NCBI GenBank assembly: GCA_016930735.1
Contig: JAFGGF010000221.1
Location: 1-10,025, forward strand
From: Prolixibacteraceae bacterium
Lineage (GTDB): Bacteria; Bacteroidota; Bacteroidia; Bacteroidales; Prolixibacteraceae
Direction: 5' to 3'
DNA: 10,025 nt
Under the pieces are notes generated by a model, which searched no databases, was not told the origin of the DNA, and was given only the letters and a program-made list of their open reading frames with translations. Each line of letters opens with the position of its first letter. Position 1 is the first letter of the stretch. Both the position numbers and the translations under genes were made by a program. Shown here piece by piece: positions 1 through 5,774 of the stretch.

Positions 1-188
1 ATAGTAATCAGTACTAATATAGAGATTTTGCAAATTTTATTCAAAATTAAATAAGCACGGATCGGATTTTTCAAAATAGCCAAATATGAGAATTTTCTGT
101 TTAAACGAAATGATAAATGAAGTATCCGGAAAATTAAGTGAGTTGTTATTAAACTTATCAGTATTAGAAGTTTGCGCTTCTCTGAGTA

Positions 189-1370
189 TTACAATGCGGC
201 ATATTTTATTACCCATGCAAATGCCCTGGAATTTTCTTCAGGTTGATTACCGGGTCCGATCACAATAAAACCACCATCGGAAGTATTGATAATTTTTACA
301 GCCTGGTCGTTGTTAAAATGGAAAGGGATGGATATATCCTCAATTATTTTTCCGTCATTATCGAGATGGAGTATCCACGGTCCGATTTTACCGGTAAAGG
401 AAGTTTCCTTTTTCCCGGCAACCCAAAAAGTGCCGTCGCCACCCGATGAAATATTATTCCCTCCTTCGGAACCCTCACTGTCAAAATTTTTCGTCCACAA
501 CAGTTTCCCGTTCTGATCCATTTTACATACAAAAAGGTCGTAATCTATAATCGGATTTTCTGAATTAATATCATTAAAAGCAATGCCATGCCAACCGGCA
601 ATATAAAGGCAATTGTCTTCAGAGGGACAAATACATTCAGGCCATGATTTTGAATCCTTGCCGGGAATCCTCGAATTCCAGATTACTTCTCCTGATTCGT
701 TTATGTGAGTTACCTGAATATCTGAATTATTTTTTCCCGGCATCACAACTTCCTGAGCCAAAACCAGTGTCCCGTCATTGAGTTGTTTTATTGATTTGCA
801 ACTAACCAGTTCTTTATCCTGAAAAGTATTTTCCCAAACAATGTTTCCAACAGAATCGATTTTTATAAGTTTGATGAATTGATTTCCTTCCTCCGGCTGA
901 ATTGTTCCGGCCATTAAAAAATTATGGTCTTTTAAAAGAATCATTTTACCTTCAAGGCAATGGCCTTCGTTTTTATATTCTTTCCTCCATAATTCGTCTC
1001 CGGTGGTGTTGGTTTTTATCATAAATATTTTTTCCGGTTCCTGATCTGGTTTGACGAGCCCTGCCAGCATATAACCGGATTTGCCACATTTTACAATACA
1101 TTTCGGATACATATTGGCAGTAGTATTAAATATTTTTTCCCAGACCAATTCTCCGAATTCGTTTAAAAAGATGAGATAGGGTTCTAAGGTATTGTTATTT
1201 TTTACCGATCCCAGAATTGCATAACCACTGTTATCAGACTCAACCATGTCGGTGAAAATTGAAAGATCCCACTGTTTGTAAGTCTTTTCCCATTCAACAT
1301 TTCGTGATTGGGAAAAGGAGTGGCTTAAAAAGGCAATTTGAATAGCAACTAGAAATATAAGTTTTTTCAT
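189..1370 (-). CDS. Secreted Trp-repeat beta-propeller-like protein
   Basis: Hypothetical exported protein of 393 residues. Residues 1-20 form a signal peptide (MKKL, hydrophobic core, then SHSFS before QS), which supports this start; AGG lies about 8 bases upstream. The mature part consists of repeating modules in which a Gly-containing turn precedes a Trp and a short beta strand: W27 (VEWEKTY), W77 (GELVWEKIF), W128 (GDELWRKEY), W179 (GNIVWENTF), W231 (GEVIWNSRI), W292 (GKLLWTKNF), and a Trp-less seventh, GKIIEDISI, near 340-347. Spacing is about 51 residues, with one 61-residue interval. Each module also carries a GY/F-x-(I/L/V)-A/G strand. This pattern is typical of Bacteroidota secreted propeller-like proteins that share the phrase 'WEKTFGG'. 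No catalytic residues and no type IX secretion C-terminal domain are visible; the protein ends FAWVIKYAAL. It is transcribed away from the SDR gene at 1560. Function is unknown; ligand binding or surface scaffolding is a guess. Confidence 0.85.
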   Translation of the reverse strand: MKKLIFLVAIQIAFLSHSFSQSRNVEWEKTYKQWDLSIFTDMVESDNSGYAILGSVKNNNTLEPYLIFLNEFGELVWEKIFNTTANMYPKCIVKCGKSGYMLAGLVKPDQEPEKIFMIKTNTTGDELWRKEYKNEGHCLEGKMILLKDHNFLMAGTIQPEEGNQFIKLIKIDSVGNIVWENTFQDKELVSCKSIKQLNDGTLVLAQEVVMPGKNNSDIQVTHINESGEVIWNSRIPGKDSKSWPECICPSEDNCLYIAGWHGIAFNDINSENPIIDYDLFVCKMDQNGKLLWTKNFDSEGSEGGNNISSGGDGTFWVAGKKETSFTGKIGPWILHLDNDGKIIEDISIPFHFNNDQAVKIINTSDGGFIVIGPGNQPEENSRAFAWVIKYAAL

Positions 1371-1559
1371 GGTACCTGTTAAAAGTTAGTCAGATAAAAA
1401 GATTTAATTGAGGTTATATACGCAACAGCAACTGTTAAGTTATTACAGTTCAGGATGATTTTAATCATGTTTAAAGGCATACAACAGTAATATTAATTTT
1501 ATTGAAAGGTATATAACCGGTTAATTATTAAATTCGGCATTAAAATATCAATTGTAAAA
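1371..1559. promoter_or_regulatory. Divergent intergenic region with two adjacent dyads
   Basis: This 189-bp stretch lies between two divergently transcribed genes, so it must hold both promoters. Two inverted repeats sit side by side near its middle. The first is AACTGT (1430-1435) with ACAGTT (1445-1450), spaced by 9 bases. The second is ATGATT (1455-1460) with AATCAT (1463-1468), spaced by TT. Either could be an operator. I could not find a convincing Bacteroidota -7 box (TAnnTTTG) for either gene, so promoter positions are not called. Confidence 0.35.
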
Positions 1560-2546
1560 ATGAAGACTTTATTAACCGGAGCAGATGGATTACTGGGGAG
1601 TAATGTTGTCAGGGAGTTAATCAGGCAGGGTTTTAATGTCAGGGTGCTTGTTGAGCGTGGACGAAATACCGGGACTCTTGATGGATTGGATATAGAAAAG
1701 GTTGAAGGGAATATTCTTGATAAAACTTCTTTGGCAGAAGCTGTTTCCGGTTGTGATTTTATTATTCATGCAGCAGCAAGTACTTCGATATGGCCGCCCC
1801 AGTCGGAAATTATCAGGAAGGTTAATATTGAAGGAACCCGGAATCTGGTTGAGGCTGCCATTGAAAATAAAGTAAAGAGGATTGTCCACGTGGGAACAGC
1901 CAACTCGTTTGGTGCAGGGACTAAAGAAAATCCCGGGGATGAATCGAGTCCATTTTCTGCCGGGAAATACAAACTCGATTATATCGATTCGAAATACAAA
2001 GTGCAGCAAATCCTGTTAAACGAATATAAAAGTTCCAAAACAGAAATTGTTATTGTCAATCCGACTTTTATGCTGGGACCTTTTGATTCAAAGCCTTCAA
2101 GCGGGCAGTTTTTACTGGCATTATACCAAAAACAGGTTCCGGGTTATACAAAGGGAGGAAGGAATTTTCTTTATGTAAAAGATGCTGCTGTTGCTGTTGT
2201 TAATGCTCTGACAAAAGGCCGTCCGGGAGAGTGTTACATTCTTGCCGGGACCAATCTTACCTATAAGGAATTTAATGAAGTTCTTGAAAAAACATTCGGG
2301 ATAAAACCGCCTAAAATCAGGTTCCCCAAGCCTGTTATCATTACATATGGGGGTTTATCAGAATTTTCAGGAAAAGTATTTGGTTTTGAACCGAAAGTGA
2401 GCCGGGCAGTGGCAAAGATCAGCAACGACCTGCATTTTTACAATGCAAAAAAAGCCGTCGATGAATTGGATTTGCCGCAAACACCGATTGAAACAGCGGT
2501 AAAAGACGCAATTGACTGGTTTAAAAAAATGAAATATATTAATTGA
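1560..2546 (+). CDS. NAD(P)-dependent epimerase/dehydratase, extended SDR
   Basis: A 328-residue extended short-chain dehydrogenase/reductase, cytoplasmic by its lack of a signal peptide. The Rossmann dinucleotide-binding motif TGADGLLG is at residues 6-13. The conserved acidic turn is at D64-D66 or nearby, the HAAA strand end at 70-73, and the catalytic YxxxK is Y141-I-D-S-K145, with a Ser/Thr partner in the VGTANS strand (111-116). NPTFMLGP (167-174) matches the substrate-side loop of the dihydroflavonol-4-reductase/UDP-sugar epimerase-like group. Length is normal for the family (about 320-340). The start is the first Met directly before the nucleotide-binding strand; no Shine-Dalgarno is visible. 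Substrate cannot be read from sequence; sugar-nucleotide, sterol-like or flavonoid-like ketone reduction are all known in this group. It converges on a second SDR with a 2-bp gap between stop codons. Confidence 0.9.
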   Translation: MKTLLTGADGLLGSNVVRELIRQGFNVRVLVERGRNTGTLDGLDIEKVEGNILDKTSLAEAVSGCDFIIHAAASTSIWPPQSEIIRKVNIEGTRNLVEAAIENKVKRIVHVGTANSFGAGTKENPGDESSPFSAGKYKLDYIDSKYKVQQILLNEYKSSKTEIVIVNPTFMLGPFDSKPSSGQFLLALYQKQVPGYTKGGRNFLYVKDAAVAVVNALTKGRPGECYILAGTNLTYKEFNEVLEKTFGIKPPKIRFPKPVIITYGGLSEFSGKVFGFEPKVSRAVAKISNDLHFYNAKKAVDELDLPQTPIETAVKDAIDWFKKMKYIN

Positions 2547-2548
2547 TT

Positions 2549-3535
2549 TTATCGGATTGAATTTATATAAGTCATGGTTTTTTTAAGGCCCTCATTCAGA
2601 GGAGTAATTTTGTAGCTAAGGTCCTGAACAGCTTTGTCAGACGAAACCTCCCAGTTGTATTTTCCTTTGGCTATCCATTTAGGAGTAATGGCTGGTTCTT
2701 TCCCAAACCAGATAGCCATAAAAAGCTGAAAACGGGCAATAAAAATCTGTATCCAAATCGGCACTTTGATCATATTTCTTTTTATTCCTGAAACATTTCT
2801 CAGAATTTTAAAAAAGTCGTTGTAACTGCAATTCTCACCACCAAGGATATAAGTTTCCCCTGATTTGCCTTTTTCCATAGCAAGTATATGCCCTTCCACA
2901 ACATCCTCCATAAATGCATAATTGCCGATTTCTTTTCCTGTTCCCGGTAAAATCCGCCAACCCTGGTTAACAAATTTATTGATTAAAAGCGTTGTTGAAG
3001 AAGGCTCGCCAAAAATAAAAGGTCCGTAAACTCTGGTAGGCGAGACTATAACAACATTTAATCCATATAAATTCACATAATCTTTAATCCGCGATTCTGC
3101 ATAGGTTTTTGATCCTTCGTATTCGTTAAAAAAATCAATTTCACGGATTTTTCTTTCGTTTACGATTGAGGTAAGAGAAGGGCCGTAAATTCCTGCCGTA
3201 CTTGTTACCACTACTTTTTCAACTTTATTTTCCACTGCCGATTTTAAAATATTTTCTGTCCCTTCAACATTGATCCTGTAAAAAGTACCGGTGTCTTTTG
3301 CCCACACTTTTGCAAAGGCGGCAAGATGGTAAACCTGTTGGCAGCCTTTGATTGCTGCATCTATCGAAGCTTTATCTGTAATATCCCCTTTGAAAGAAAT
3401 TATATTTTTAAAATTCAGGTTTTTTGCTTTTTCAAGCGAACGTGCCAGCACATGGACTGTGTGCCCCTGCTCGGATAAAACTTTTACCAAATGTGCTCCT
3501 ATGCTTCCGGTTGAACCGGTTACCATTATTTTCAT
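2549..3535 (-). CDS. NAD(P)-dependent epimerase/dehydratase, DFR/HpnA-like SDR
   Basis: A second extended SDR, also 328 residues, cytoplasmic. Visible motifs are TGSTGSIG (6-13), the strand end HLAAFAKVW (70-78), the Ser/Thr strand VTSTAGIYG (110-118), the catalytic Y139-E-G-S-K143, and SPTRVYGP (165-172) forming the substrate-side loop. The LAA-x-x-x-x-W pattern and the C-terminal LGGENCSYNDF segment resemble the dihydroflavonol-reductase-like group that includes the hopanoid-associated HpnA, but no hopanoid genes are nearby, so that role is not assigned. It aligns almost without gaps with the SDR at 1560-2546 across the N-terminal 140 residues (by eye roughly one third identical), so the two are paralogues. 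It has a hydrophobic segment at about 257-275 (IPIWIQ...FMAIWF) that may be an amphipathic or membrane-leaning surface. The promoter must lie in 3536-3880. Confidence 0.9.
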   Translation of the reverse strand: MKIMVTGSTGSIGAHLVKVLSEQGHTVHVLARSLEKAKNLNFKNIISFKGDITDKASIDAAIKGCQQVYHLAAFAKVWAKDTGTFYRINVEGTENILKSAVENKVEKVVVTSTAGIYGPSLTSIVNERKIREIDFFNEYEGSKTYAESRIKDYVNLYGLNVVIVSPTRVYGPFIFGEPSSTTLLINKFVNQGWRILPGTGKEIGNYAFMEDVVEGHILAMEKGKSGETYILGGENCSYNDFFKILRNVSGIKRNMIKVPIWIQIFIARFQLFMAIWFGKEPAITPKWIAKGKYNWEVSSDKAVQDLSYKITPLNEGLKKTMTYINSIR

Positions 3536-3623
3536 TGATAATGATATGGTTAATATTTATTATTTGTATATTCTCTCACTCTATTAGTAGTTGCAGTAAA
3601 ATCAAATTGTTATGGCAATTTTA

Positions 3624-3638
3624 AATTACGTTTTCATT
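3624..3638 (+). repeat. Left copy of 15-bp inverted repeat flanking CPBP gene
   Basis: AATTACGTTTTCATT on the plus strand. The exact reverse complement is at 4642-4656, on the other side of the CPBP gene. It lies 89 bp upstream of the SDR start at 3535. No target-site duplication is visible in the bases outside the two copies. Confidence 0.5.
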
Positions 3639-3646
3639 CCATTTTT

Positions 3647-3766
3647 GTCCTCAGGGCGGACAGCCCTTTACTTTCCCAGTTGATGGAAAGTAAACAAAGA
3701 TCTCGTCAAAATTAAGCTATTTGGTTTTTCAATGCAATGGATTAGCCCGCTTCACGCAATTTTGAC
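3647..3766. repeat. Nested palindromic intergenic element, likely dispersed repeat
   Basis: Three inverted repeats follow one another. GGGC (3654-3657) pairs with GCCC (3663-3666) around GGACA. TTTACTTTCC (3667-3676) pairs perfectly with GGAAAGTAAA (3685-3694) around the 8-base loop CAGTTGAT. GTCAAAATT (3705-3713) pairs perfectly with AATTTTGAC (3758-3766) across 44 bases. It is richer in G+C than its surroundings in places. The wording (TTTTGTCCTCAGGGCGG, TTTACTTTCC, CGTCAAAATTAAGCT) resembles intergenic repeats I associate with Bacteroidota genomes. That identification comes from memory and not from a search; the palindromes themselves are directly visible. No transposase is attached. Confidence 0.55.
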
Positions 3767-3880
3767 ACGCACGCACTTAACAATACTATATATTTTGCAA
3801 TTATTTAATATTTCTTGCAATAAAAGTCATCAATTCAACAGAACAACTGACAGAAACAATTTATTTTTAAAGATTTACAA

Positions 3881-4606
3881 TCAACCAATTATTTTCATTT
3901 CAGGATTATGTTTCAATGCGGTCAGGAAATTGGTCCAGGCCATTGCCAGGTGAACAAAAAAAGCTATCCAGATTGTTCCTGTTGAAATGCTCAGAAGGCA
4001 TAAAACCACTGCCAGCGGAATTGCCCCGATGGTTTCGCTCAGGCCTTTGGGAATGTGGGTTGCCGAATACATCCCGATGTTCACAGCAATTGCCGGCCAT
4101 AAGCCAATGGTCGCCACCAGGGGAAATAACAATATTCCCCTGAAAAACAATTCATAGCCCAGCAAATAGGCGGCCCATGAAACCATATTCCCGGCAATCA
4201 TTTTCCGGTTCCATTCCTTTGCCCGTATCTGCGGATAATTAACCAGATTTTCCGGTTTACGGGCACTGAAAGATGCCATAATAATCAGAACAATACTAAA
4301 TCCGGCAATCCACAAAACAGTTTCCAGAATAGTTATTGAATACAGGGTTAATCCGACATCTGAAAGTGAAGTATCCGGGAAAGCGATAAAGTAAGCAACC
4401 AGAGGAATTACACCGATTGTAAATCCACCCAGGTAGCGGGTTGAATTAATAAAACGTGCCGAACCCTTATCCTGATCCAAACGGGCAATGGTTTTCTTTT
4501 TGAGCTTATCTGATTTTTGTGTAAACCAGAAAATGATAAAACCAATAAGTCCGGCTATAATGGGGATAAAAACTTTCAGATCTTCGGAATAAAAAGTATA
4601 GTCCAT
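3881..4606 (-). CDS. CPBP-family intramembrane protease-like membrane protein
   Basis: A 241-residue polytopic membrane protein with about six hydrophobic segments (about 12-29, 58-76, 88-111, 138-150, 160-178, 190-222). Its C-terminal half has the layout of the CPBP/Abi (Rce1-like) family of glutamic-type intramembrane proteases. Motif 1 reads Y151-E152-L-F-F-R156-G, motif 2 is S-A-T-H184-I-P-K-G-L-S-E191, and the last is H219-L-A-M-A-W-T-N226. The usual first motif is EExxxR, so the first Glu is Tyr here. The final His is followed by Asn at +7 and not at the common +4. The protein may still be active, as YExxxR versions occur in the family as I recall, or it may be a non-proteolytic relative. 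Family roles include CAAX-like processing and bacteriocin self-immunity; none can be assigned. It follows the response regulator gene after 141 bp. Confidence 0.75.
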   Translation of the reverse strand: MDYTFYSEDLKVFIPIIAGLIGFIIFWFTQKSDKLKKKTIARLDQDKGSARFINSTRYLGGFTIGVIPLVAYFIAFPDTSLSDVGLTLYSITILETVLWIAGFSIVLIIMASFSARKPENLVNYPQIRAKEWNRKMIAGNMVSWAAYLLGYELFFRGILLFPLVATIGLWPAIAVNIGMYSATHIPKGLSETIGAIPLAVVLCLLSISTGTIWIAFFVHLAMAWTNFLTALKHNPEMKIIG

Positions 4607-4641
4607 TTGTGTAATTCATTTCAGAAATAAAATATCAATAC

Positions 4642-4656
4642 AATGAAAACGTAATT
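4642..4656 (-). repeat. Right copy of 15-bp inverted repeat flanking CPBP gene
   Basis: The minus strand reads AATTACGTTTTCATT, identical to the plus-strand copy at 3624-3638. It lies 36 bp upstream of the CPBP start, so it could be a promoter-proximal binding site instead of an element end. Confidence 0.5.
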
Positions 4657-4705
4657 ACAAAATAGGTAAAATCCCGCGAATAAAATATATGATTAAATAA
4701 GTAAT

Positions 4706-4721
4706 TCCGAATTTATTCGGA
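4706..4721. repeat. Short perfect palindrome overlapping the RR-proximal hairpin
   Basis: TCCGAAT (4706-4712) and ATTCGGA (4715-4721) separated by TT. Its right arm shares bases 4718-4721 with the hairpin at 4718-4739, so as RNA the two folds are mutually exclusive. The 2-base gap is too tight for an RNA loop without losing a pair or two; as DNA it could be a protein-binding dyad. Confidence 0.4.
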
Positions 4722-4739
4722 TTCAATCGGATGAATCCG
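4718..4739 (-). terminator. Hairpin just after the response regulator stop
   Basis: CGGATTCA (4718-4725) pairs perfectly with TGAATCCG (4732-4739) around the 6-base loop ATCGGA. On the minus strand it begins 8 bases after the response regulator stop codon. An 8-bp stem with four G-C pairs fits an intrinsic terminator or a 3'-end stabilising hairpin. The sequence that follows (AATAAATTCGG) is not a clean U tract, so termination is uncertain. If it does terminate, the CPBP gene needs its own promoter in 4607-4705. Confidence 0.35.
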
Positions 4740-4747
4740 GAGTCATA

Positions 4748-5494
4748 TTAATTTGATTTCAGTTTTTCCAGGACAAATTCTTTTCTTCTGCGGGAAACAG
4801 GGATAGTTTTCCCGTCGCTTAACTGCAGCGAACCTCCTTCTGTTTTAAGAAAAGCTGAAACCTGCTTTAAATTTATCAGGTGTGTTTTATGTACACGTAT
4901 AAAATTGTAGTCATTTAACAGTTCTTCAAACTCAACCAGTGTTTTGGCAACCAGTAAATGCCTGCCGTTGGTAAAGTATAAGTGTGAGTAATTCCCTTCC
5001 CCTTCACATCGGATTATAGAATCAACATCCACAAACTCAATTTTTTCGGCAGTAGGTAAGCCAATCCTTGGATTTGCAGGACGCTGTAAATTATAGTAAA
5101 GCTGTTTTAAAAGCTGGTTTTCTTCTTTTAGCCTGATGCGGGCAATTGCTTTTTCAACGGCTTTCTTCAGGTCATAAATATTGATTGGTTTTAAAATATA
5201 ATCGGCTGCTGAAAAGCGGATGGCCTGTATGGCATAGCTATCGTAAGCGGTTACAAAAATCACTTCGAAGTTAAAATCCTGAAAATATTCCAGCAATTTG
5301 AATCCATTTGCTTTGGGCATTTCGATATCGAGGAAAACCAGGGAAGGATTCTTTTCCTGAATGATTGATTTGGCAGTTTCAACTGAATCAGCTTCACCGA
5401 CAACCGTTACCTCAGGGCAGTATTCCCTTAAAATTCCGGACAGGTTCTCCCGGCCGTTTTTTTCATCGTCGACTATTAAGGCTCTAATTTTCAT
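4748..5494 (-). CDS. LytTR-family response regulator
   Basis: A 248-residue cytoplasmic transcription regulator. Residues 1-120 are a CheY-like receiver domain: acidic pocket D9-D10-E11, phospho-acceptor D56 in VFLDIEMP, switch T82 in FVTAYD, and K102 in the ILKPI motif. Residues about 145-246 are a LytTR DNA-binding domain, with the diagnostic FIRVHKTHLINLKQV (198-212) and IPVSRRRKE (231-239). A helical linker (115-137) joins the two. Length is typical of AgrA/LytR/YehT relatives. The start at MKIRALIVDDE is the normal one for the family. Phosphotransfer would be expected from the LytS-like kinase encoded upstream on the same strand, although the permease gene lies between them. Promoters controlled by it cannot be identified here. 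The 280-bp gap upstream contains repeat sequence, so it may have its own promoter. Confidence 0.95.
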   Translation of the reverse strand: MKIRALIVDDEKNGRENLSGILREYCPEVTVVGEADSVETAKSIIQEKNPSLVFLDIEMPKANGFKLLEYFQDFNFEVIFVTAYDSYAIQAIRFSAADYILKPINIYDLKKAVEKAIARIRLKEENQLLKQLYYNLQRPANPRIGLPTAEKIEFVDVDSIIRCEGEGNYSHLYFTNGRHLLVAKTLVEFEELLNDYNFIRVHKTHLINLKQVSAFLKTEGGSLQLSDGKTIPVSRRRKEFVLEKLKSN

Positions 5495-5498
5495 TTCA

Positions 5499-5575
5499 AA
5501 CTCTACATAACTCTACTCTTCTGCGAATCTATGCGTATAAAATATTAATGCAAAGTTACGCAAAGAAGGCGCAAC
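5499..5575. repeat. Helically phased short repeats upstream of regulator gene
   Basis: The left part has AACTCTAC twice (5499-5506, 5509-5516), then CTGCGAATCTATGCG. The right part has GCAAAG (5550-5555), GCAAAG (5560-5565) and GCGCAA (5569-5574). Units recur every 10-11 bases. The left units resemble CTCTGCG and the right units GCAAAG, around an AT-rich centre (about 5536-5548). This is the form of a widespread dispersed repeat of CTCTGCG and GCAAAG units that I recall from Bacteroidota and other genomes; this copy looks decayed. The repetition is seen directly, the family assignment is from memory. Confidence 0.5.
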
Positions 5576-5671
5576 CTTATAATGTTCACCTTTTATGTTC
5601 GGAACCATTTTCTTAAAATCTTTTTCAACAGATGGGATTTGTTATATACACAAATACTACATCATCCTTAA

Positions 5672-5714
5672 CCATTTCCTTTTTCAATGGTTTCCTTTCT
5701 TTCCTTTGAAAAAG
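5672..5714. repeat. Pyrimidine-rich dyad between permease and regulator genes
   Basis: CTTTTTCAA (5679-5687) pairs perfectly with TTGAAAAAG (5706-5714) across 18 pyrimidine-rich bases. An alternative smaller dyad is CCATT (5672-5676) with AATGG (5686-5690). It lies 61 bp downstream of the permease stop on the minus strand. It could form a weak hairpin in the permease transcript, but it has few G-C pairs and no following U tract in that direction, so I list it as a repeat and not as a terminator. Confidence 0.4.
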
Positions 5715-5774
5715 AAGTAAAAGAAAAACAAACAGGCAGGTTAGCGTTCTCAGATCAATAAATTTAATCAATAA

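Larger units (their letters stand above)
3536..3880. other. Gene-free 345-bp stretch with palindromic repeat element
   Basis: This stretch lies upstream of the minus-strand SDR gene and downstream of the minus-strand CPBP gene. It must contain the SDR promoter and probably the CPBP terminator. The left 90 bp is AT-rich without a clear promoter box. The middle (3624-3766) holds one arm of a 15-bp inverted repeat and a nested palindrome element, both listed separately. The right part (3775-3880) is AT-rich, with no coding potential, and I see no strong hairpin followed by a T tract. Short open frames here lack any recognisable protein content. Confidence 0.6.

Noticed and set aside
166..181. 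Hairpin AGAAG/CTTCT after the stop of the secreted protein gene as a terminator
   Set aside because: A 5-bp stem without a T tract on the minus strand is too weak to call.
86..268. 60-residue open frame at the left end on the plus strand
   Set aside because: It runs into the 3' end of the secreted protein gene antisense, shows no ribosome-binding signal and no recognisable content.
1617..2009. 130-residue open frame on the minus strand within the first SDR gene
   Set aside because: It is antisense to the conserved Rossmann domain and has no recognisable motif.
5499..5516. Two AACTCTAC repeats just upstream of the LytTR regulator start as an autoregulatory LytTR site
   Set aside because: LytTR sites are usually ~9-bp direct repeats about two helical turns apart and upstream of the promoter. 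These are 10 bases apart, almost touch the start codon, match the LytTR consensus poorly and fit better as part of the phased repeat.
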